Source: Aliivibrio sp. 1S175
Lineage (GTDB): Bacteria; Pseudomonadota; Gammaproteobacteria; Enterobacterales; Vibrionaceae
Assembly: GCF_001690985.1 (NCBI RefSeq)
Contig: NZ_MAJS01000013.1
Location: forward strand, 191,260 to 255,259
Length of the DNA: 64,000 nt
Reading direction: 5' to 3'
Notes under the pieces: model-generated
Databases searched by the model: none
The model's input: only the letters and a program-made list of their open reading frames with translations
What the model was told of the DNA's origin: nothing
Program-made: the position numbers and the translations under genes
Part shown: piece after piece, positions 17,569-25,976 of the stretch
Layout: the number at the start of each line of letters is the position of its first letter
Numbering within the stretch: position 1 is the first letter of the stretch

Positions 17569-20010
17569 TTACTTTAATGGTTTTAATAGCTGCTTAATCA
17601 CACTCACCAAGCTCATAAACACAATCATCATGGCTAATAATGGCAACACAATCCACATTCCGATGTGCAGTGTTGGTTCAAGTTTAAAGCCCCATTTCAC
17701 CAAGCTAAAAACAATCGCCTCAGCGCCCATCACAGCAACAAAACCGGCGGCTAATGCCATTACCCCGTATTCACTCCATAACGTCTGACTAATACGCTGA
17801 CGGCTTGCGCCAAGCGTTCGATAAAGGGTGATTTCACGTTGGCGCTGATACAAACTCAAACGAAGCAAAGTGAATATCAATAATACGCCACTCACCACAC
17901 CTAAACCGGCCAATACACTTAACGACCACGTAATTTGCGCGAGCATCGCTTGGATCTTCCCACCCATGGTTCTAAAATCCAATAAACTTACGGTTGGGTA
18001 ATCACGAGCTAATTGATTCAGCAATGTATTTTCATTGTCATCTATTTTAAAACTCACTAACCACGTCGCAGGTAAATCAACAATCACATCCGGTGTAAAG
18101 ATAAAATAGAAATTCGGTTTCATGCTTTGCCAGTCGACGATTCGGATAGAGTTAACCACCGCAGAAAAAGGCTGACTGTTCACAGAAAAGCTTAATGTAT
18201 CTCCAATTTCAATGCCTAAGTCATTAGCAACGTCTTGCTCAACAGAAACGCCATTCGACGTTGTCCACTCTCCTGAAACTACTTCATTATGGATAGGCAA
18301 TGCATCACGCCATGTAAAGTTAATTTCCCGACGTAGTGCTTCTGAACCTTGCCCTTCTCCTTTCATTTTGTCTTTGGTGCTTTCGTTATTAATCTCAGTT
18401 AAGCGACCACGAACAATCGGGTATCCTTCTGAGCGATCTAATTTCTCATTATCCAGCTTTTGCAAATACTCTTGCTGTTCATAAGGGGCAATATTCATCG
18501 CAAAAACATTGGGCGCATCAGGCGGAAGTGTTTGTTGCCAATCACCCAATAGATCGGTTCTTACTAACCAAATCACCGCAACAAGCATTAACGAGCCTGA
18601 TAAAGCGGCTAACTGCATCATGCTGTTTTTTGGGGAACGTTTAATTCGGCTAAGTGCCAATGTCATGGCTGGGCCCCACTTAAAGCGACCAAATAAATGC
18701 ACTAACCCATAACTGATCCCTGCTAATAGAACGAACAGCACCACCAAACCAACCGATACCATCCACACTAAACTGTTAGTGCCATACATTAATAAGAATG
18801 CCACCACTGGTACGGCAATAAGCCATAATCCCTTTTTAGAAGAAGCGGTAATTTGAGATTGCAATACCGCTATCGCAGGCGTATCAAGTAACCGTAATAA
18901 CGGAATACCCAATGCTGGTAAACCGATAAACAACGCCACGACGGAACCAAATACAAATGGTTGCCAACCATAACTTGGTAGATCCTCAGGTAAGATCCCT
19001 GCCAGTGGAATACGCAGTAATAACTCTAGCCCAAGACCAATTAGAGAGCCCGCCACCACTCCGGTAAAAAACATCAATCCGACTTGGCTTAATAACCAAC
19101 GCTTCAACCATTGTTTACTCGCGCCCATGCTTTTTAACATGGCAACGGTATTGGCACGGCTGGTCGCATAATGTTGGCAGGTTAATACCAAGGTCACGGA
19201 TGCCATTAATATCACCATCAAAATAGTTAATGATAAATACTGTTTGGCTTTTTGCATTAAATCCGCCGTTCGACCTTGCGTTTCTTCGCTTATCCAACGC
19301 TCTCCGGCTTGCAATTCATAATCACTTTGCAGTAACGATATCGCACTATCTTCGCCTTTAAATAAGGTTCGATATTGAACACGGCTGCCAAGTTGAATTG
19401 CACCTGTTTTATCAAGATCAGATTGATGAATAAACACACTTGGCATGGTTCTGAATGGGTTAAACGCTAACTCAGGTTCAGATTCAATTACACCACTGAT
19501 TGGCAACTCTGCATCACCAATGGCTATCACATCTCCAATATTAAGTTCGAGTAATGATAAAAGACGATCAGCAATCCATACTTCACCTTGTTGAACATGA
19601 GTGTGTATTTCATTGTTAACCCCATTTAATAAGAGCTCACCGCGAAGTGGGTAGTTACTTTCTACCGATTTCACACTCACCAATTGCATTCCAGTGTCGC
19701 TGAATGCCATGGTTTGAAAACGCACTTGAGAAGATAAAACTAAATTTTGGTCATGCGCTTGTTGCAGAATCAATTCGGGGGTTGGATTGGCAGAGCGAAA
19801 CACAAGATCGGCAGCCATCATGGAACGGCCTTGATCCGTCATTACTTTCTCAACTCGAATGGCCAAGGCAGACAAAGCAACCACACACGCCACTATTAAA
19901 GTTAATGCCGCCATCACCGGCCATAATTGACCTTGCCATATCTCCCGCCAACTCCAGCGCAATATCATTTTATTTCCTGAGGCGTTTGGCCTCATTGATT
20001 GCTCACTCAT
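17569..20010 (-). CDS. ybbP: ABC transporter permease, FtsX/MacB family (YbbP)
   Basis: An 813-residue inner-membrane protein with a first membrane segment near 30, a large periplasmic region, then FtsX-type four-segment bundles around 260-400 and 690-810. This is the duplicated arrangement of the YbbP/LolC-like permeases. Proteins of this type do not transport by a classic pore but transmit ATP-driven movement to the periplasm. It overlaps the ATPase gene by four bases. In E. coli ybbA-ybbP sits next to tesA. Here tesA is about 6.8 kb away on the other side of a lipid gene cluster, which supports a role in envelope lipid or lipoprotein handling, though the substrate is unknown. Confidence 0.87.
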   Translation of the reverse strand: MSEQSMRPNASGNKMILRWSWREIWQGQLWPVMAALTLIVACVVALSALAIRVEKVMTDQGRSMMAADLVFRSANPTPELILQQAHDQNLVLSSQVRFQTMAFSDTGMQLVSVKSVESNYPLRGELLLNGVNNEIHTHVQQGEVWIADRLLSLLELNIGDVIAIGDAELPISGVIESEPELAFNPFRTMPSVFIHQSDLDKTGAIQLGSRVQYRTLFKGEDSAISLLQSDYELQAGERWISEETQGRTADLMQKAKQYLSLTILMVILMASVTLVLTCQHYATSRANTVAMLKSMGASKQWLKRWLLSQVGLMFFTGVVAGSLIGLGLELLLRIPLAGILPEDLPSYGWQPFVFGSVVALFIGLPALGIPLLRLLDTPAIAVLQSQITASSKKGLWLIAVPVVAFLLMYGTNSLVWMVSVGLVVLFVLLAGISYGLVHLFGRFKWGPAMTLALSRIKRSPKNSMMQLAALSGSLMLVAVIWLVRTDLLGDWQQTLPPDAPNVFAMNIAPYEQQEYLQKLDNEKLDRSEGYPIVRGRLTEINNESTKDKMKGEGQGSEALRREINFTWRDALPIHNEVVSGEWTTSNGVSVEQDVANDLGIEIGDTLSFSVNSQPFSAVVNSIRIVDWQSMKPNFYFIFTPDVIVDLPATWLVSFKIDDNENTLLNQLARDYPTVSLLDFRTMGGKIQAMLAQITWSLSVLAGLGVVSGVLLIFTLLRLSLYQRQREITLYRTLGASRQRISQTLWSEYGVMALAAGFVAVMGAEAIVFSLVKWGFKLEPTLHIGMWIVLPLLAMMIVFMSLVSVIKQLLKPLK

Positions 20011-20696
20011 ATCGCTTTTACCTCTTCATTAATCTGTCCTGCATTAATGGTTAGTGTGCGCTCACATCGCTGTGCGAGTTTAGGATCATGAGTGATAAGT
20101 ACTAAGGTGGTGCCATGTTTTTGATTCATCTCAAACAGCAATTCAATGATGTGCTCTGCTGTATGTTGGTCTAAATTTCCGGTTGGTTCATCTGCAAACA
20201 AAATACGAGGTTGAGTCATAAAGGCACGCGCTAATGCCACACGCTGCTGCTCTCCCCCTGAAAGTTGAGAAGGAAGATGCGTTTCACGGCCAGATAAACC
20301 GACAGAATCGAGTAACTGTTTCGCTTTTTGAATATCTTCGCCTTCACCTCGTAAAATCGCAGGCAGCGTGACATTTTCAAGCGCGGTTAATGATGGGATA
20401 AGTAAGAAGCTTTGAAAAACAAAACCAATGGATTCACTGCGAATTTGAGCACGAGCTTCATCATCTAATTGGGAAAGACTTTGTCCTAATAATTCAATGT
20501 CACCAGCAGTGGGAATATCTAATCCTGCTAATAGAGTCATTAATGTCGACTTACCCGCACCAGATGTACCAACAATCGCCACACTTTGGCCTGACTGAAC
20601 CTCAAAAGAGATGTCTTTTAAAATGGTTAATTCAGCGTCATTTGAAATTACTGATTTCCCTACTGAGCTCACTGTTATGGCAGCTGTCATCGTCAT
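20007..20696 (-). CDS. ybbA: ABC transporter ATP-binding protein (YbbA)
   Basis: A 229-residue ATPase of the MacB/LolD class: Walker A G-T-S-G-A-G-K-S-T near 43-51, the Q-loop in F-V-F-Q-S-F, signature L-S-G-G-E-Q-Q-R, Walker B I-L-F-A-D-E-P and the H-loop I-T-H-D. It energises YbbP at the cytoplasmic face. It is the first gene of a two-gene operon with a four-base overlap, divergent from the ynbA-like gene at 20997. Confidence 0.9.
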   Translation of the reverse strand: MTMTAAITVSSVGKSVISNDAELTILKDISFEVQSGQSVAIVGTSGAGKSTLMTLLAGLDIPTAGDIELLGQSLSQLDDEARAQIRSESIGFVFQSFLLIPSLTALENVTLPAILRGEGEDIQKAKQLLDSVGLSGRETHLPSQLSGGEQQRVALARAFMTQPRILFADEPTGNLDQHTAEHIIELLFEMNQKHGTTLVLITHDPKLAQRCERTLTINAGQINEEVKAI

Positions 20697-20996
20697 TTCC
20701 TTTTGATATTATTTTTATGTTATTACACGTATTGTATATGTAAGTGCCCATTAATCAGCAATCCCTTTACACTTCTTTAACTAAAACACTCTCGTCATAT
20801 GAATCGATAAATACGATCACCATTACATTTAGGATTACTTATCCATAATAAATTAAGCTGTACGAGGAGATATTGCTCGTAATATAACCATTCACATTTA
20901 ACGAATCATAGACATTGTAAACCCTCTGAAATAGGCTATTTCATATGAATCATCACAAAAAGCCTAGTTTTCTAATCAGTAAGGTTTTTCATTTCT
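20697..20996. other. Divergent control region between ybbA and the ynbA-like gene
   Basis: About 300 non-coding bases that should carry promoters for both directions. I see no operator I can name. In E. coli the gene divergent from ybbA is tesA, so this gap marks the left edge of the intervening lipid cluster. Confidence 0.4.
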
Positions 20997-21584
20997 ATGA
21001 GTATTTATCAACTTAAACCTAGATTTCAATCTCTCTTACGTCCTTGTGTTAATCGACTTGCAAATGCAGACATTTCCGCAAATCAAGTCACTCTCTTTAC
21101 TCTTATCTTCACGTTTGGAGCATCTGTCGCGCTCTTCTCTATTGGAGAAAGCGTATGGTGGGGAGTTTTACCCATTGTTCTTTTTATACGCATGGCCTTA
21201 AATGCTATTGATGGCATGCTTGCTCGTGAGCACAACATGACCTCTTCACTTGGGTTAGTGTTAAATGAGGTTTGCGATTTAATTTCTGATGCTGCTATCT
21301 ATTTAAGTTTTATCGCGATAACCGGATTCAACGCTTATGCATTATTTGGCTTCGTTTTGCTTGCATGGTTAAGTGAAGTGATTGCTATTCTCTCCGTTCA
21401 AATAACACAGAACCGAGCTAACCAAGGCCCACTGGGTAAAAGTGACCGAGCTTTTTTATTTGGCGTTCTGGGCTTACTAGTTGCCTTGGGGATAGATTTC
21501 ACCCCCATCGGGCTGTGGATAATACTCATCGCCAACCTCGCGATTGTTGTCACCATATACAAACGTTTACACACTATTATTTAG
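20997..21584 (+). CDS. ynbA: CDP-alcohol phosphatidyltransferase-like protein (YnbA family)
   Basis: A 195-residue membrane protein with about six segments, resembling E. coli YnbA in length and motif. The family motif D-x2-D-G-x2-A-R-x8-G-x3-D-x3-D is present, but two aspartates are Asn: N69-A-I-D72-G73, A76-R77, G86, N90, D94. Canonical members displace CMP from CDP-alcohols to make phospholipids. As I remember the E. coli protein, it shares these substitutions, so they look like a subfamily trait rather than decay. First gene of the rightward arm of the lipid cluster, followed after seven bases by the ynbC-like gene. Confidence 0.82.
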   Translation: MSIYQLKPRFQSLLRPCVNRLANADISANQVTLFTLIFTFGASVALFSIGESVWWGVLPIVLFIRMALNAIDGMLAREHNMTSSLGLVLNEVCDLISDAAIYLSFIAITGFNAYALFGFVLLAWLSEVIAILSVQITQNRANQGPLGKSDRAFLFGVLGLLVALGIDFTPIGLWIILIANLAIVVTIYKRLHTII

Positions 21585-21591
21585 GCAAATT

Positions 21592-23295
21592 ATGACATTA
21601 AATCACCAAAGCTTTTCGTCTTGGGATGAGACAAAGATTATCTACCGCTCTTGGAACCAACAACCTGATACCAAAGGGATCATCTTGTTGCTACACCGAG
21701 GACATGAACATTCAGGAAGAATGGAAGCGATGGCTAATTTCTTTGTGGACCATAATTATACCGTTTATGCTTGGGATGCACGTGGTAATGGATTATCTGA
21801 AGGCCCACGAGATGATGCAGAGCATTTCTCAGTCTTCGCTAAAGATCTTCAACTTTTTGTAGAGCAGATTAGTAAAGAAACCCAACGTTCAACTGAAGAT
21901 ATGTTTGTTATTGCCAGTAGTATGGGTGCTGTTATTGCCACAAGCTGGGTTCATGATTATGCTCCCAATATTAGAGGAATGATCCTCGCTACCCCAGCGT
22001 TCAACATCCGTTTATATGTCCCTTTTGCTATCGCGCTATTAAAAGTAGCAAGGAAGCTATCCCTGTTACCTAAAGTCACCAGTTATGTAAAATCAAAAGT
22101 ACTGACTCATGATAGAGCTCAACAAACGATTTATAATCAAGACCCACTTATCTCAAGATCTATATCGACCGATCTTTTAATTGATACCTACCAAACAGGA
22201 CAAAGGATCATTGATGATGCAGAAACAATCCATACACCAACCTTGGTACTGTGTGCAGGGCAAGATTGGGTAGTGAGTCGCTCAGCTCAACGTAAATTTT
22301 ATAATCGCCTCTCTTCTACAAAAAAAGAATGGACTTACTATCCTGATCTTTATCACGCTATTTTTCATGAAGATAAAACAACAGACGTTTTCAACAGATG
22401 CCAAACTTTTATTGATGAATGCTTTGTACAACCTAGCACTAAGGTTAATTACAGCAAAGCCAATCACTATGGAGTAAGCAAAGATAAGATGGATTCGTTA
22501 CTATTACCTAGCATAAATCCAGTCTATCCAATCACCAGAGTGGTACTGAACTCAATTGGTCGTTTAAGCCAAGGAATTAACATTGGTTTACAGCATGGAT
22601 TCGATTCAGGCCAATCACTCGATAATGTTTATACTAATAAGGCACAAGGGAGCACCTTTATTGGTAAAATAGTGGATAGAATTTATCTCGATAGCCCAGG
22701 CTGGCAAGGCATTCGCTGTAGAAAAGTAATCATCGCCGAGCTACTCAAAAAATACATTGATGCCACACAAACATTCCATGTACTTGATATCGCAAGTGGT
22801 AATGGTCGTTACCTATTTGACCTTATGGAATCAAATCCTCTGATCTCTGTTGAAATGAGAGACTTTGACCCATCAAATATTCAAATAATGGCTTCACGTA
22901 TTGAAACCATGAATTTAGAAACACGCGCCACCTCTATTCAAGCCGATGCATTTTCTAAAGAAAGTTATCTTAATAAATCAAACTACGATCTTGCTATTGT
23001 TTCAGGGCTATTCGAACTCTTTCCTGATAACACCATAATCAAAACGGCGTTAGAGGGTATGATTAATCAACTCGCTCCCGGTGGTTATTTACTTTATACC
23101 AATCAACCTTGGCACCCACAGCAAGAGTTTATAGGCAGAACCCTCAATAATCACAGAGGGGAACCATGGATTATGCGCTGTCGTTCTCAAGCCGAAATGG
23201 ACGCTTTAGTTACAGAAGTAGGATTAACAAAAGTGGATATGGATATTGACCCTAGTGGCATATTTACCGTATCTATTGCTCAAAAGAGTCTCTAA
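21592..23295 (+). CDS. ynbC: Alpha/beta hydrolase - SAM methyltransferase fusion (YnbC family)
   Basis: A 567-residue two-domain protein. Residues 1-290 are a monoacylglycerol-lipase-like hydrolase: H-R-G-H-E-H-S-G-R oxyanion segment, W-D-A-R-G-N-G-L-S, nucleophile elbow A-S-S-M-G with Ser110 (the first Gly of GxSxG is Ala), the acid G-Q-D-W and His in D-L-Y-H-A. Residues about 340-567 are a class I methyltransferase with L-D-I-A-S-G-N-G-R near 397. Length and fusion match E. coli YnbC. A fused lipase and methyltransferase suggests remodelling of a lipid head group or acyl chain. I start at ATG 21592 because the longer frame (21544) overlaps the preceding gene. Confidence 0.85.
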   Translation: MTLNHQSFSSWDETKIIYRSWNQQPDTKGIILLLHRGHEHSGRMEAMANFFVDHNYTVYAWDARGNGLSEGPRDDAEHFSVFAKDLQLFVEQISKETQRSTEDMFVIASSMGAVIATSWVHDYAPNIRGMILATPAFNIRLYVPFAIALLKVARKLSLLPKVTSYVKSKVLTHDRAQQTIYNQDPLISRSISTDLLIDTYQTGQRIIDDAETIHTPTLVLCAGQDWVVSRSAQRKFYNRLSSTKKEWTYYPDLYHAIFHEDKTTDVFNRCQTFIDECFVQPSTKVNYSKANHYGVSKDKMDSLLLPSINPVYPITRVVLNSIGRLSQGINIGLQHGFDSGQSLDNVYTNKAQGSTFIGKIVDRIYLDSPGWQGIRCRKVIIAELLKKYIDATQTFHVLDIASGNGRYLFDLMESNPLISVEMRDFDPSNIQIMASRIETMNLETRATSIQADAFSKESYLNKSNYDLAIVSGLFELFPDNTIIKTALEGMINQLAPGGYLLYTNQPWHPQQEFIGRTLNNHRGEPWIMRCRSQAEMDALVTEVGLTKVDMDIDPSGIFTVSIAQKSL

Positions 23296-23297
23296 GC

Positions 23298-24368
23298 ATG
23301 AAGCCAAATACCAAGAGTAACCAAATACCAGGGAAGCATAAAGATAAAACATTTGAACATACGATGCTAATGTCTGGTGGTGGTTCACGATTTGGTTATT
23401 ATCTTGGAATGTATGCAGCAGCCATTGACTCTAACAAACACCCCGATGCTATTTTTGCCACCTGTGGCGGTGCTATCGCTGCAGGTATTATTGGATCATT
23501 TAACTCAATTGAAGAGCAAAAAGAAGCACTGTTAAGTCATGAACTACACCAGATGTCTCAACGAATTCAATGTAATAGGAGGCATTCGCTTATCAAGCTC
23601 TTTCTCGATCTTGGTAAACGGTATCTCCATCGTAAAGCAACAGATATTTTCCCCGACCTCCATCACGATGCGATTTTTACGATCGATGATGAAACAAAGC
23701 CTTTGTTCCCTTTCATTCCTAATTACGCTTCAAACAGCTGTACCATTGCGATAATTGGCTCAAAACTCTGCTTTAATGAAAGCCAAGTCGGGACAAAAAG
23801 ACACTCTTCACCTCTATTTGAAGAAGTTGTTTTTAGCAATAACAAGGGAATTTCAGCTTTATCAAAAGCCCCCTATACCCCTCATTCTTCTCTTATCAAA
23901 AACGTTTTTAAAAAAGAAGATTCTGTCTCTTTTCAGAATGCGATTCGTATCTCAGTGTCTGATATTTATTATTTACCCCCATACTCAGTTGCAGGAAATA
24001 ACTACATGGGAGGAATGTTGGATCTAGTGCCTTTTCATCTTGCTCAACATTGTTCAACAATGCTCTCACTAGAAGAAAAACAGCCTTTCTCAAGCTTTAG
24101 TGCCATCCCCGCTTTTTTACATCTTCTAGGCTATAACCCTAATGATGTTCAACAAACTATTCCACGCAGGGCGCAAGATATTTGGATCGATACAGCCGAC
24201 TCACCAAAGAAACTCAAAGCCCATCAAATCAATAAAAAGATACAATGGTTATCCAACCAAATAGAGATTAAAACCCCAAACTATGATCAATTTCGTACAA
24301 TGATGCAAGCTCAATGGGATTATGGTTACCACAAAGCCTCTATGGCATTTAATCAACACAAAAAGTAG
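23298..24368 (+). CDS. Patatin-like protein with altered catalytic dyad
   Basis: A 356-residue cytoplasmic protein of the patatin fold. The oxyanion loop S-G-G-G-S-R-F-G is present near residues 26-33. The nucleophile elbow, normally G-x-S-x-G, reads A-T-C-G-G with Cys56 at the serine position. The second dyad motif, normally D-G-G/A, reads Y-M-G-G-M with Met237 at the Asp position. The fold is kept but ordinary Ser-Asp phospholipase activity is not expected. It is tightly packed in the ynb-like arm (2 bases after ynbC, 8 before the SDR gene), so it likely works with that set. I know no named homologue. Confidence 0.78.
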   Translation: MKPNTKSNQIPGKHKDKTFEHTMLMSGGGSRFGYYLGMYAAAIDSNKHPDAIFATCGGAIAAGIIGSFNSIEEQKEALLSHELHQMSQRIQCNRRHSLIKLFLDLGKRYLHRKATDIFPDLHHDAIFTIDDETKPLFPFIPNYASNSCTIAIIGSKLCFNESQVGTKRHSSPLFEEVVFSNNKGISALSKAPYTPHSSLIKNVFKKEDSVSFQNAIRISVSDIYYLPPYSVAGNNYMGGMLDLVPFHLAQHCSTMLSLEEKQPFSSFSAIPAFLHLLGYNPNDVQQTIPRRAQDIWIDTADSPKKLKAHQINKKIQWLSNQIEIKTPNYDQFRTMMQAQWDYGYHKASMAFNQHKK

Positions 24369-24376
24369 GAAGCCAC

Positions 24377-25111
24377 ATGAATGTAATCATTATTGGTGGA
24401 ACAAGTGGAATTGGCCTCGCTCTAGCAAGGTATTATCTAAATACAGGCAATCAAGTCGTTATTTGCGGACGAGATATTACCAAGGTACCAGCAGAGCTAA
24501 TAACACCCTCCTTATTCCTGATAAATGTAGATGTGAGCCATTATGATGAAGTCATTAAATTTTTTGATTCGTTAAAAAAAAATCCAATGGATATTCTGAT
24601 CTATTGTGCCGGAAAGTATTTTAATGAAAGGCGTTTAGATCTCACTCAGGATGAGCAAAATGAAATGAAGTTGGTAAACGAAACAGGGTTTAATCTCTGT
24701 TTTAAGCTAGCATCACAAAAAATGACCGCTCAAGGCTACGGTCATTTGGTAACCATCTCTTCAATCGCAGGGTTAGTGCGATCTTCTTCACCAACACTTT
24801 ATAGTCGCTTAAAAGCCGATATGATTACACAAACAAAGCACTATGCAACAACCTTAACAAAACATAATATCAATGTAACGGCTATCGCACCGGGTTATAT
24901 AAACACCCAAAAACTCAGAGAATTAAATGGAGGAGATGCCTCTCATAAACCCTTTTTATTAGAAGAATATCAAGCCGTAAATTGTATAATCAAAGCCATT
25001 AAGCAGAAAGCGGCTCTCAGTATTTTCCCTCTAAGAATGAAGCTACTCGTTACGCTTTTAAACTGCTTACCTTCACGTTTGGTTACTAAAGTATTAAAAG
25101 CTCGACAATAA
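24377..25111 (+). CDS. Short-chain dehydrogenase/reductase in the lipid cluster
   Basis: A 244-residue classical-type SDR: cofactor loop G-G-T-S-G-I-G-L, a D-V-S adenine-pocket motif, I-Y-C-A-G (NNAG variant), catalytic Ser in T-I-S-S-I-A-G and Y-S-R-L-K (Y-x3-K), then A-P-G-Y-I-N-T. It likely reduces or oxidises a lipid or lipid-precursor carbonyl with NAD(P). Last gene of the rightward arm. Its end overlaps the convergent ynbB-like gene by 26 bases, so there is no room for a terminator between the arms. Confidence 0.85.
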   Translation: MNVIIIGGTSGIGLALARYYLNTGNQVVICGRDITKVPAELITPSLFLINVDVSHYDEVIKFFDSLKKNPMDILIYCAGKYFNERRLDLTQDEQNEMKLVNETGFNLCFKLASQKMTAQGYGHLVTISSIAGLVRSSSPTLYSRLKADMITQTKHYATTLTKHNINVTAIAPGYINTQKLRELNGGDASHKPFLLEEYQAVNCIIKAIKQKAALSIFPLRMKLLVTLLNCLPSRLVTKVLKARQ

Positions 25112-25976
25112 GTAGAAATATTGGCGTAGCTAACAGTAAGCTATCAATACGATCAAGCAGTCCACCGTGCCCAGGGAGTAAAGTCCCCATATCTTTAACA
25201 CCAAACTTACGCTTTACCCATGAAACACAGACATCTCCTGAAACGCCTAATGTTGTTAAGGTAAAACTCATCGCTATGGCTGAGACTAAAGAAAAAGGGG
25301 TAATAAATAAAGCAAGGATAGTCGCTAACACTGATACAATTAACCCACCTCCAATTGCCCCTTCCACCGTTTTATTAGGACTTATTGTTGAACACAATTG
25401 GTGTTTACCAAATTGTTTACCAACAAAATATTGAATCGCATCATTAAATTGCGTCACAAAAATAAGATATAACACATAACTCATCGCTACTTCACTCTCT
25501 TTATGACTAAGTAATAGGGTAAAAGAGAAAAGAAAAACAGCAAGTAAAACCATAATGCTTAGCAATGGGACAACCTTATTATTTCTTCCTGTCACCAACT
25601 CGTTTTGGGATATAAAAAGACAAATTAGAGCGCAAGTAAACCCTATAACTCCAGTTATCAGCATAATATAAAAAGACCAATAACTTAGTAGTATTGGTAG
25701 CGTCATTGACATTATCAAAGCACGGGTTGTTAAGGCGTTTAATCGACTCACCTTTGCTATTTCTTGAGCCCCCATTAACCCTAAGAATAAAATAAATAAA
25801 GGCATACATGAAATAGGCAATAACACAAAGAGAGTGAGCACAAATAGCATCCACCACCATGATCTAACACGTAAATAAAACTCAGAACTAAGAGATTCTT
25901 TTTTGATAAAAGCAGCAACCGTAGCAACAGAGATAAAAATAAACATTATCAACATAAAAATTAAATTAGGGCTCAT
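25086..25976 (-). CDS. ynbB: Phosphatidate cytidylyltransferase-like protein (YnbB family)
   Basis: A 296-residue protein with about eight membrane segments and the full CdsA signature near the C-terminus: S-W-V-K-R-K-F-G-V-K-D, then L-P-G-H-G-G-L-L-D-R-I-D. Canonical CdsA makes CDP-diacylglycerol from phosphatidate and CTP. E. coli YnbB is a CdsA paralogue that has been linked to synthesis of the glycolipid MPIase. Here the gene overlaps the ynbD-like gene by four bases (ATGA), forming the leftward arm. It could supply a CDP-activated lipid to the YnbA-like enzyme. Confidence 0.87.
   Translation of the reverse strand: MSPNLIFMLIMFIFISVATVAAFIKKESLSSEFYLRVRSWWWMLFVLTLFVLLPISCMPLFILFLGLMGAQEIAKVSRLNALTTRALIMSMTLPILLSYWSFYIMLITGVIGFTCALICLFISQNELVTGRNNKVVPLLSIMVLLAVFLFSFTLLLSHKESEVAMSYVLYLIFVTQFNDAIQYFVGKQFGKHQLCSTISPNKTVEGAIGGGLIVSVLATILALFITPFSLVSAIAMSFTLTTLGVSGDVCVSWVKRKFGVKDMGTLLPGHGGLLDRIDSLLLATPIFLLIVELLIL

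Noticed and set aside
25579-25860. 93-codon frame on the minus strand
   Set aside because: It lies in another frame inside the CdsA-like gene, which carries the full signature.
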